From the NCBI RefSeq assembly GCF_020085105.1, contig NC_058042.1, positions 21,024,501 through 21,088,500 on the forward strand: DNA of 64,000 nt, written 5' to 3'. The DNA comes from Siniperca chuatsi. Lineage: Eukaryota > Chordata > Actinopteri > Centrarchiformes > Sinipercidae. Each line of letters opens with the position of its first letter. Within the stretch, counting starts at the first letter, position 1. The position numbers and the translations under genes were made by a program. The notes beneath the pieces were generated by a model. It saw only the letters and a list, made by a program, of their open reading frames with translations. It was not told the DNA's origin and did no database searches. This document shows positions 53,927 to 64,000 of this stretch, in pieces.

Positions 53927-53932
53927 AATAAA
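53927..53932 (+). terminator. Polyadenylation signal of srgn
   Basis: AATAAA 0.78 kb after the srgn stop, followed by GT-rich sequence. Confidence 0.5.
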
Positions 53933-54539
53933 GGATTTATAACAACAGTATTCAATGGTGTTTTCAGTATATTTTGTCCAAACTGTTCTGTTACCTGTTT
54001 ATTATATCTCCTCAGTCAGCTGGGTAGTTTTTGAATCTCAGGTTTGGATGAACAGGGTTTAATGATTTTATCCTCTCCTGCTGCAGCCTTCACTTTTATA
54101 CTTGCTAAGGACATGAGAGACTATCTTTGGATGCTTTATAGCTATGTAATTTCCTTTTTTATTGCATATAAATTGAAACTATAAATTGACTTTACAAATC
54201 TACTTTTCTAACATAAAGAGAATGTGTATGTAATGCAATACTTATCATAAATACTTATAAAAATAGTTATACATGGTTGTGTACATTTTACATTACTGAT
54301 AAAAAAAGATTAATATGACATTAAACGTTTAGGACAACAGCAGCACAAAGCCAATATAATTGAAGTACAATAGATTTTGTCTAAGCTCCTGATTTAAAAC
54401 AATTTTGCACAATAAACAATACAATTAATGCACCAAACAGAATAGTCAGTGGAAAAGTTCTAAGGTTTTTTTGAACAGCATGACCAAATGGTGAGCCACT
54501 GCTTAAAGTCTGCTAAAGACAGAAAAATTGCCAGGCCAG

Positions 54540-54850
54540 TATTATTCCAATATTATCTAATCACACATGGGCATATGTTGTATCAGCGTATATGATGGTC
54601 GATAAGTAACCAGAAATCGCAGTAGAGAAATGCCAACGCTCACCAGAGAACACTGATAAGGTTCATTTTCAACTGTAAAATGTCCCACACAGTACATATT
54701 TTGGTCACAATTTTTAAAAAGGGATCCCTATCAAAAATGTTTATGTTGTGCATTTGTCTTAAAGACAATCAGCCAATATATCATGGCATTTTTTTCTCAT
54801 ATACTGATATTAGTGTCGGCTTCAGAAATCCAGTACTGGTCAGGCTCTAA
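54540..54850. repeat. Probable MITE with CCAATATA / GATATTAG-type motifs
   Basis: The block with AGCCAATATATCATGGC and ATACTGATATTAGTGTCGGC, ending CAGTACTGGTCAGGCTCTAATA, resembles a common non-autonomous fish element. A weaker relative may lie at 1570-1900 (TTGGCCAACATATATGC). Boundaries are approximate. Confidence 0.35.
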
Positions 54851-54986
54851 TAAAAGTGGCTATTTTCAAAAGGATTCTGTAGTTCTCACTATTACTATAC
54901 TATAAGATTATCATATTATTATTAGATAAAATTATTATTAACTAATTTAGAATAGAATTCTAAATTAAAGTAATTATTATATTATT

Positions 54987-55097
54987 GTACCAGCAGATAT
55001 ATCTGCTTTATGAAGTGATATTAGAGTTACCCAATATTAACGTTACCATCACTTCTTCTGTCATCAAATAGGTTTTTCTGAAGAGCTTAACCTGTTT
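54987..55097. repeat. Palindrome-bearing dispersed repeat, copy A
   Basis: Contains AGCAGATATATCTGCT (54992-55007), a perfect 16-bp palindrome, then AGTTACCCAATATTA, CTTCTTCTGTCATCA and TCTGAAGAGCTTAACCTGTT. The same blocks occur in the same order at 57151-57276. Confidence 0.75.
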
Positions 55098-55281
55098 CCA
55101 TTATGAAATAATGAAAGAAACAAAATAATTAGGTAATTTAATGTCAGCGATTTTAATAACAAACTCACTTAATATTTTTTCTGATTTTCATAATGTGAGT
55201 AGTGTGTGTGGTGTCTTCAGGAAAAATGCCAACCTGTGCCTGCGTCCCATCTTACCTCTCTGCCCCGCCCGCAGACACACA

Positions 55282-55299
55282 TGACCCGGGTCACATGAC
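55282..55299. promoter_or_regulatory. M-box/CLEAR-like E-box and 12-bp palindrome in the vps26a promoter
   Basis: TGACCCGGGTCA (55282-55293) is a perfect palindrome and overlaps GTCACATGAC (55290-55299), a TFEB/TFE3/MITF/USF-type E-box with extended flanks. It lies about 90 bp before the vps26a ATG. Factor binding is inferred from the motif only. Confidence 0.4.
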
Positions 55300-55387
55300 G
55301 GTAAGACTTGATACTACCTCCTGGTTCAGACAGACTGGCTACACGGAGCGAGGCTAGCTGTTAGCTTCAACTGTCTACACGGCCGAG

Positions 55388-58300
55388 ATGGTGAGTGTAA
55401 AAACAAGCACCAGCTGTTTGGACTACACTGAAATGAACTGGGGTATGAATTCATAAAAACCCAGCATTAACACGGACCCCCAGCTTCACTTGACAGTCGC
55501 TCTTTAACATTTAAACCTGACAGGGAAGCTAGCTGGGTTGGTCGAATTAGCACTTGTACGAGGCCGTCTCTCTTTCTCAATGATGTTTTTGGCTAGCCAA
55601 CGGCCCAGCAGCTTTGGGTAATGGTGATAGTAACTAAAAGTGTTGTTTAATAACTGAAGTAATTTTAGCTTGTTTATGTTTTCGGTAACTGGAGCTGCAA
55701 GGGGACTAAGAGAAGTGTTAATGTTAGCTAGCATTGCTGGTTAGCGCGATGTAACGTGAATGTAAAGTTGTAACGTTACCGTATGACACATGCAAGTTGA
55801 ATTACAGCAACAACGTAAGCTACGCATTTTTATGTTTAAAGGATATGCTAGGAAAAGCGTCGATCACATATGTATTCAATTAGTTGAGGACAAAGTTGCT
55901 TAAATTGTAAGTTGATACCCACTGACTTTGATGTACTGTTGCTGTGTTTACCATTTTGTTTGCTCCTGTGTAGATCACTGGGTTGATTTGGGGCTTTCTA
56001 CTAGGAGTGTCCTATATTATATATGCATCCAATACAATGAATCAAAGCATCCCACTCGTGTCCAGAGTGATTGGTCTCTCCTGACATCTTGATGACTGGG
56101 CTGATTCTTCCAGATTTGCTGCTCCTGCATGCCGAAACATGTGTTTGTGCCAGCTCAGAGGGAAATAATGTGCAGCTGGTGATTGAGTTTGTGTGGAAAT
56201 AACACATAGCACACCCATCAGTCCCATCGTGTGCACACACATATACACATGTAGAGATGTTAACTTAGCAGCTTTAGCAGTGTTTGTGATTATTGCATGA
56301 GATAGCTACATCCCATTGTCTGTCATCAGAGTCCATGCAGATGTGTGTTAATAATCTCTTAATATTCTCGGCTCAGTCTGTTGTGGTGCCTGTAAACTAG
56401 AAAGCAGCCTCAGTCCTGTCACAATTATCTATACTGTCAGGCTGAAAACTGTGACAGACATTGTTTTTCAGTCTCCTAGATCAAGATAGCCATATAGCAT
56501 GTTGGTCATTGATTTGCCAGTCTTGTCTGTTTTTTTTTATTTGTTTAGTTTCGTTAAGTTGTCATTTGTTCTGGACCTCTTTTGACTTGTCACCTACAAC
56601 ATTTCCAGGTTGAAGATTATAAAAAAAGATTGAAAAAAATTAGCAGTTCATGCTCTTCAGGATTAATAAAGCAAAGAGCTTTTTCGTTTGTTTCTGTGCA
56701 TATTACATTGTTTTCTATGATGCACTTTGTGTTTTCAGAGTTTCCTAGGAGGTTTGTTTGGGCCGGTATGTGAAATAGATGTACTGCTGAACGATGCAGA
56801 GAACAGAAAGATGGCAGAGTTGAAGACAGAAGATGGGAAAGTGGAGAAACACTACCTGTTCTACGATGGAGAGTCTGTGTCTGGCAAGGTAAACTTTACA
56901 TTATTCATAAAGTGGGTTCATTAAGGGGCTCTTACACACATGAAGCATGATTTAAATTTGCTGTCATTTTATTTATTAGTTTATTACAGTACTCAGTCAG
57001 CAGATACTGGGCTTCTCAGCCATACCCCAGTCTATTTTGGGATCCTCTTTTTAACTGAGCCCACTGGGAAATTAAGTTTCTTTTTATGTGTGTGCAAGAT
57101 TTGCTCTGACTTTGGGAGGAAGTGAAGCTTCTATGTTTAGGATCCACAAATGTATCAGCTGATATATCTGCTTTATTAAGTAATATTGCAGTTACCAAAT
57201 ATTACTTTCAATTGAGATATTTGCTTGATTGGCTGTTCGCCTTCTTCTGTCATCATCTGAAGAGCTTAACCTGTTTGGACCAGCACTTGTACCAACCAAA
57301 ATGTATGTAAATGCAGTAGCAGCAGATATGTAATAACAATGGATAGCTGTTGTCAGGGATATTTGTTTGTGTTCTGTAAAGAGAGGATATTCTAGTTGTT
57401 CTGCCAAAGTCAAATATATTTGTAAATTGGTAATATTGTCAAACTATCACTGTGACAACATGCTTTTTGGTTCATATGATACATGATCTCATCAAATGTT
57501 TCCTCTCCAGGTGAATGTAAATGTGAAACAGGGAGGAAAGCGACTGGAGCATCAGGGCATCCGCATCGAGTTTGTTGGACAGATAGGTGAGCACGATTAA
57601 AATGGTGCATTTATCACTCTCTATTATCACTCTATTTTCCTGTCTTTTGCACAAAGTATAAAGTGTATAGAGACTTAATTGTTATATGATTATGATGAAC
57701 TCTATTGTTGCTCGGATGTTAGTAGGATGGTGCTGATGGATATATTCTGTTTAACACTCAAAACTTCTAAGTTACCATATGCAACTAGCTCCATGAAATA
57801 TTTGAAATGCTAAGTGAGTGCATGGGGCTTTATAGCTGGAAAACTACTTGTCAACAGTAGGCTGTTGATTTTCTCATGTGGCTAAAAGGTTTAACAGAGC
57901 ATGTGGTCGTCATGTGCAGCCTACCATAGTGGAGCTAAACCCTCCTCCAACTGTATTTGCAGTAGGAGGAGGGTAACGAGAGCAGTGTGTTGAAAGAATA
58001 CAATCCTTAAATAAAACCAATGTATTAAGCTTTTTGTATTGTGTTTTTAAACTATGTTGAATTATACACCATGCAGACCACTATAAATCCACTCTGCTGA
58101 ATTTCAGAGCTGTTCTCTGATAAGAGCAACACCCATGAGTTTGTGGACTTGGTGAAAGAGTTGGCTCTACCTGGAGAACTCGCCCAGAACAGGAGCTACG
58201 ACTTTGAGTTCATGCAGGTGGAGAAGCCCTATGAGTCCTATACTGGAGCCAATGTCAGACTGAGGTATATTTATTACACAGTTTAACATAAGGCAAACTG

Positions 58301-61300
58301 CAGGTTCTATTATTGTATTAATCTCATGGGGTGTATAAATACATGAGTTGTAGTCCCACTTGATGTTTTTGATGGGCGGGGGACGTCAGTATCTAGTATC
58401 CAGGTTCAATCTTATGGGTTCAAACAGTCTGCAGGGGAGCTTTTCTCTCGCTTATCTTGTGCTGTTACCTCACTGGAGGGGGACAGTAAGAGAAATTCCC
58501 TACAGGGATCAATAGATATATTGCTGTTATTGGGACTGGTATCAGTAGTGCTGAAATGATCCATTATTTGATTAGTGTATTTACATTAAATAAATTGAAT
58601 AATTGATCAATCATTTTTGTTATTTATCAATTAAAAATATCAAACACAAATGTGACTATTTTAAGATTTTCTCTTTCGGTTTTTTGAGTGTTTGTCAGAC
58701 AGCATGACAAATTTTAAAATGTGATGCTGACTTCTGAAAACTTTTTTTCGGTCATTTTATATCTTGTGATCGATCAGTTAATCAAAATTTAGTTTATTGG
58801 CGAATAATTAATAAGTAACTTTTAGTTGCAAATTTGATATAGTTGTCACAGATTGAATTACCTTTGGATGACAGCATGTGTTGCATTGTTTCAGGTCTGA
58901 CTTGTAAAGCTTACATTGTCTGTGTTCTTCTTGCAGGTATTTCCTCCGGGTGACAATAGTTCGTCGTCTGTCTGACTTAGTGAAGGAATACGAGCTGATT
59001 GTCCACCAGTTAGCCACCTACCCAGACGTCAACAACTCGATCAAGATGGAGGTCGGCATTGAAGACTGTCTGCACATTGAGTTTGAATACAACAAATCCA
59101 AGTAAGTTCAATATCACTTTAACTTTTCTGTTGAAATCTTTATTGCTTCCTCAGCAAATCCAGATAAGACCTGCCCTTCAGTCAGTTTGAGCAGCTTCTC
59201 TTCATGTTTCTCTTTGTTAGATACCACCTTAAGGACGTGATTGTTGGGAAGATCTACTTCCTGTTGGTCAGGATCAAGATCCAACACATGGAGCTACAGC
59301 TCATCAAGAAGGAGATAACAGGCATAGGTAAGAATCCTAACACAGATCAAACACACAGATGGTGTGTAAGTGCAAATGGCCAGCAGCCTGACTCTGTGCT
59401 AACTTTGTAGTTGATCACCTTTTGAGGTTTCTCGAGCTGTAAAATGCTGCAGTTGGTTTACTCTTTTGTAAACTGATTAAGTCCCAATAAGAGCATAGAA
59501 ACTTCTGTCCGCTCTGCTCCACTTTACCATATTCTATCCTACTCGCTTAATGTAATTGTTGTCCTCCTTTTCAGGTCCCAGTACTACCACAGAGACAGAG
59601 ACTGTTGCAAAGTATGAGATCATGGATGGAGCTCCAGTTAAAGGAGAATCAATCCCCATCAGGCTGTTTTTGGCAGGTAAGTTCTCTTTTCTTCTCTTCT
59701 CCTCTCCTCTCTTGTTACAACTTAAGAATATGGTAGACAATGAACTGTTGGTAATATGCTGAGTGTTGATCCTCACCAGTTGACATAATGTAACCTTATA
59801 TCAACAGGGTGTCAGTTTCCCTGTCAACTTCTCCCTCATTAAAACACTGAAACAGCGTATCACATCTTCTGTTTCTTTACAGGATATGACTTGACAGCCA
59901 CCATGAGGGATGTCAACAAGAAGTTCTCTGTACGCTACTTTCTTAATCTGGTGCTGGTAGATGAAGAGGACAGAAGATACTTTAAACAACAGGTGACAAC
60001 ACTTTGAACATAGTATTCTACATCAGTGAGCTGATATCTGTAACTGTTTCTCCAGCACACTCAGACACACATGAAAAATGAATATTATCCACATTGTGTC
60101 TGTCTATATATACACAGATCTTGTATGGCTGTTTGACACAACCATACAAGCTTATTTTGTCGGAACCAAAACCGCCGTAATATATTGACACTGGTGATGA
60201 AAATTTTCAAACAATACTCAGCCCTACACACGGTTTTCTCTCATGGAATTTATACTGTAGTTTCCATTCAAGTTGTCGATTACAGCAAGAGAAGACTTTC
60301 TGCATGCATTAGATCACTGTAATAGATTGCTCTTGGAGACAGACAGCAGAAGGTGTTTGGCTGCATTGCATAATATTTACACATGTAGTACATTGTCTCC
60401 CTGGTTACTGTGTATATTTTATTATTTGTAACATTAATATCTGTGTCTTGGTGCTTTGCTACAAACTTGTGTGTCACACGTGCAGGCCTGCAGCAGCAGA
60501 ATTACCATGCAGTTTCTAAGATAGTTTAGTTTCTGTCTATGTTTTAGTCTGTCATTTGGTATGGTAAATCATTAATGGTGTACTGTTGAGTTTTTGACCA
60601 TCAGTAGCGCTATGGAGCAATGTTTTTATGAGTGGGTCCCTTTTTTTGCACGTGGACGCACATGCCCTAACACGATGGCAGCACGATTTACATCCTGTCG
60701 TTGGTTTCATGCTGACCAACAGTTGGTGGTGGCAACGAACCAAGAAACATAACAATGGCCAAGAAAGGCAGTGAAATAGACTATGCAGGATTTAAAATAT
60801 TTGGCTCAGCAAATGTTTTATGAGGATGGAAATGCATTTAATGCATTTCTTAGATACAATGAGTTTTGGTGAGAATAAACGGCTGTAAACATTAACTTTT
60901 GTTTGTTTACAAGGAAATTCCACAGGGCACCTTCAACTACCGGTTAGCTCTGTAACTTAATGTATTTGCTGGTGATGTCTAATGTTGGAGGTTATCAGTT
61001 ATTTAGGTTAACATTTTTTATTTAAACAAATTTAGTCAATCAGCAACTGTTTTATTGAAAATACATAAAATGTTAACAAAAGCTAGCCAGCAGCTAAGCT
61101 AGCGCTATTTAGCACCAACAGACACATGTATTAAAGTTATCCAGATGCGGGTGCTGTTTGGGTTGTTGTGCCAGAGTCTGTACAGAGTCCCAACAGACTT
61201 TCTTATGCTGGTTCAGCAGATCAAGAAAAACACAATTAGAAATATGGCAAGAAACACAGAAAAAAATACTGGAAAATCAAAAAAATCACTCATCAGAAAA

Positions 61301-61653
61301 AAAGCAACATGTATAATAGTAACCTACGTTGTGTGCGTAGCCTGTGTACATCACAAGACTAATGTAACGAATGCGACCTTTTCTTCTACAGATCTTTTGG
61401 CCGAGGAGAACCTAATTATTATTGAAAGAAGCTAGAAACAAATGTCTAAGTTACATACTGCTGTGGCGGGTGTGCCAACAATGAGTGAGTTTGTGATTGA
61501 GTTTTCATTTATTCATTCCTCTGCCCCTGTCTTCAGGAGATCGTTTTGTGGAGAAAAGCTCCGGAGAAGCTGAGAAAAAGAAACTTCCATCAGCGCTATG
61601 AGTCGCCTGAGCCCCGAACCCAGCCAGTTAATGCAGAACAGCCAGAGATGTGA
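55388..61653 (+). CDS. vps26a: Retromer subunit VPS26A
   Basis: Arrestin-fold subunit of the retromer cargo-recognition trimer (with VPS35 and VPS29), which retrieves receptors from endosomes to Golgi and plasma membrane. Nine coding exons: 55388-55390 (ATG only), 56739-56888, 57511-57586, 58108-58264, 58937-59101, 59221-59327, 59575-59676, 59883-59992 and 61537-61653. They close to 328 residues, one more than human VPS26A. Highly conserved segments seen: [85 protein letters not shown] and [20 protein letters not shown]. The C-terminus ends NAEQPEM. The vps26a-type tail and near-identity favour vps26a over vps26b. The start codon alone forms the first coding exon, cut right after ATG by GTGAGT, with 1.35 kb to the next exon. 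Confidence 0.96.
57151..57276. repeat. Palindrome-bearing dispersed repeat, copy B
   Basis: In vps26a, between the second and third coding exons. It shares GATATATCTGCTTTAT, AGTTACCAAATATTA-type sequence, CTTCTTCTGTCATCA and TCTGAAGAGCTTAACCTGTT with copy A at 54987-55097. It carries an extra 30-40 bp in the middle. Confidence 0.75.
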
Positions 61654-61994
61654 GGGCGATGCTATGAACTGAAAATACACACAGACACACCCAACTCTTC
61701 ACTGCTGAACAGCCAGGCTGAGGGCTACCCCACTATCTCCCTGGACTGAGAAATGTCTGTATACATGAATACACATAACATACCTTCAGACATCCCCCTC
61801 ATCACTTCGCAGCTTCAGATGTGAGCTGTCCGACCACCATCAATCTCCCCCAGGACTGAAACACACTCGCATACAGACGCACAAGCATACAATCCAAGTG
61901 AATGGCTGAATGCTAAATGTCAAGGCAAGAGTGCAAATCAAACTGACCCAAGAAAGGAACAGTGAGGCAGCCTATTTGATCTTGGCGTCTCAGA

Positions 61995-62000
<6 letters not shown>

Positions 62001-62042
<42 letters not shown>
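62001..62042. repeat. (CA)n microsatellite in the vps26a 3' UTR
   Basis: A 42-bp CA tract about 350 bp after the stop codon and before the first AATAAA, so probably transcribed. Confidence 0.9.
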
Positions 62043-62044
<2 letters not shown>

Positions 62045-62709
62045 CTGAAGCCATACAGTCTCAGTTTGCTGAATGCAAAATAAAACAGAAGCAAAGATGG
62101 AAAAGAGGAGATGGCTACAAACGACCACCACACCATTTATCCCTTTCTTCTGCAACAGGAGCTTCTTTTGTTTGCATATTTGGACAGCGGTTATCCTGGA
62201 CTTTCTCTGGCATCCTCACTCCCACACTCCCTACAAAATGACGCTCTCTAGAGTCTAGCTAGTGATTGAAAGTATTCAAGGCATGCAGGATCGGCCTGAA
62301 CGAAGGACGTGAGAGTCTAAGCTATGAGTCAACACACGCTCTGTGTTTATTCACAATACCCGAGTTTAAGCTATGATGATGCCACTGTGCTTTTCGTTCA
62401 CCACCCAGCTGTTGTGCAAAGTATGCAAAGTATGATTCAACAGTCCACAGACTGCTCTTTCCATGCAAATGTCAGCTTAATTGGGAAATTAAGAGTTTAG
62501 TGCAACAAATGTTCATCTTAACATACCTTTAATCCTATATTTCATCTTCTAATGTGGCTGTTTTGTATAAATGAAAACATATTCCACTCTTACATGTTTC
62601 CATTTCTAGTCCACATCTCATTTCATACATGCAAGAATATATTTTTTTTTTCAAGATGGACATTATCATTTCAATGTAATTTCATACAATAATTTAATTA
62701 AATAAAAAA

Positions 62710-63033
62710 CTTTTAGAGCTGCAACCAATGATTATTTTCATTATCAATTAATCTGCAGATTCTCAATTAATTGATTAATCGTTTAGTCTGTAAAATGTCA
62801 GAAAAATCTGCTACATCTACATATGTGTTGTTTTGTCTGACCAGCAGTCTAAAACCCTAAAATATTCAATTTACAGTTACGTTATAGAGAGTAACGCAGC
62901 AAATGCTCATTTTGGAGAAGGTAGAACCAGAGAATGTTTGGAGTTTTTCCTTTAAAAAACGAATCGATCATCAATATAGTTGCCATTTAGTTTTCTACTT
63001 GATTGACTAATCAATTAATTGCAGCTCTAAAAG
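62710..63033. mobile_element. hAT-like MITE with AGAGCTGCAA ends, copy 2
   Basis: The ends CTTTTAGAGCTGCAA and TTGCAGCTCTAAAAG are perfect 15-bp inverted repeats. The interior shares TTAATCGTTTAGTCTGTAAA, ATGTCAGAAAA and GAGAATGTTTGG with 52029-52350. Non-coding. Confidence 0.78.
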
Positions 63034-63263
63034 CATCATATAGTCAAGGTCTCTGCTTGTTAAAGATTCTTGAGCTCAATACAACATTTCAGTCTCTTGT
63101 TAAGATGAATATTTGATGCAGTTTTCACTGATGTCAGGTTACTACAGGATTGCCTCCAAATTTAAAGATTCACTCTGCTTTTCTATAGTCAAGATGTTTC
63201 TCTGGCACGAGGCATTGTTTGATCTTTAAAGTGCTGTTTATTTATGACTTCCAAAGTTATTTT

Positions 63264-63511
63264 AAGGTTTGGTTCACCCGAACTACAAAAAAAGGAAAAA
63301 AAAAAAAGATTCACAGCCCGATATGTGTACTAGCTAGATCAACGGGGAGTTAAATTTCAGTGCTTTGAGCACCACAAATTAAATTCCATTGACCTCCATT
63401 TTATTGGGGTGGAAGAACTTTCAGAGAAAGAAATCTCAAAACTTGGGCACATTCAATCTGTAAGGCTAAATAGAAAATATGTTTACTTTTAATTTGGGTG
63501 AACTGAACCTT
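63264..63511. mobile_element. MITE with GGTTCACCC / GGGTGAAC ends
   Basis: The ends AAGGTTTGGTTCACCC and GGGTGAACTGAACCTT are imperfect inverted repeats with 2 mismatches in 16. A TTTTAA-like direct repeat may flank the element. About 248 bp and non-coding. A fragment of the same family is at 16671-16706. Confidence 0.7.
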
Positions 63512-64000
63512 TTAAGTTCCCGTATCAGGGCTGGTGGCAGTTGACTCTCACTGCAGTCGATGTAAGAAATAGATTTTCTTCAATTTCCAAAATTCAAAGC
63601 TTAAAAAATGGCTGAAAGTTGAGGAAGTTTTCTGGCTACTTAAACCTGAAAATACATGTTTTGTCTTCACCACAAGTAGCAGTTTCCATTTCCATTTTAA
63701 ATGATTCGATAGAAAAATCAAGTGATGCTAGCCATGATCAGCAGACTGTAGGTTCACTGTTCTAGTCAGTTTCACTTTTTCTTTTGCATAGGGTGAGGCG
63801 TTTTTTGAGTCTGTTGGTTCGGTATAAGTAGATTACTAATGTTAATAAATGGCTCATGTCTGCTATTGTAAGCACTGGAAGGGATGCAGTATCAATACAC
63901 TGTCAAATCCAACAATGTTCCACTGTGATGCTCAGACCGACAGGTTAGGTCCTGCTTTAAAGACACACATACACACACAGTTGGGTGATGTTACTGGTCT

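Larger units (their letters stand above)
53145..55387. other. Spacer between srgn and vps26a
   Basis: It holds the srgn 3' UTR (AATAAA at 53927-53932), AT-rich sequence, a repeat at about 54540-54850, a palindromic repeat at 54987-55097 and the vps26a promoter. No further gene seen. Confidence 0.6.
61654..64000. other. vps26a 3' UTR and downstream DNA
   Basis: It holds a CA repeat at 62001, AATAAA at 62079-62084 (0.43 kb after the stop, candidate poly(A) signal), more A-rich signals near 62701, and two MITEs. No further coding exon is visible up to the right edge. Confidence 0.55.

Overview
This window is nuclear DNA of a ray-finned fish, most likely a percomorph teleost. The genes have many introns with GT-AG splice sites. 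Spacers are AT-rich and full of (CA)n/(TG)n microsatellites, Tc1-like transposons, LINE tails and small inverted-repeat elements typical of teleosts. I assembled the coding exons by hand from splice sites, reading phase and family knowledge. Nothing was checked against transcripts or a database.

Layout: (1) 331-6240, plus strand: the 3' end of a chitin synthase gene, which continues off the left edge. (2) 9035-17529, minus strand: a complete 16-coding-exon DEAD-box helicase, ddx21. It converges tail to tail with chitin synthase. (3) 17.5-27.6 kb: a repeat-rich spacer with a CACGTG cluster, two Tc1-like elements (one broken at a perfect hairpin), a decayed two-exon fragment of a T-type calcium channel gene, and two LINE 3' ends. 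(4) 27684-30561, plus: mpc1, the mitochondrial pyruvate carrier subunit, which seems to need a 4-nt microexon. (5) 32441-38265, plus: kifbp (KIF1-binding protein), 13 coding exons. (6) 38.3-45.7 kb: spacer with LINE and MITE copies. (7) 45741-53144, plus: srgn (serglycin), 4 exons. (8) 55388-61653, plus: vps26a (retromer subunit), 9 coding exons. (9) 61.7-64 kb: vps26a 3' UTR/downstream DNA with a CA repeat and two MITEs.

The order ddx21 - kifbp - srgn - vps26a matches human 10q22. Two genes are extra: chitin synthase, which mammals lack, and mpc1, which lies elsewhere in humans. The genes do not form one pathway. They are a conserved linkage group covering nucleolar RNA work (ddx21), mitochondrial pyruvate import (mpc1), axonal kinesin/cytoskeleton regulation (kifbp), secretory-granule proteoglycan (srgn) and endosomal retrieval (vps26a). 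I found no tRNA, rRNA, CRISPR or viral gene. The most notable points are the vertebrate chitin synthase, the 4-nt mpc1 exon, the calcium-channel relic, and the repeated placement of CA/TG tracts right against 5' splice sites.
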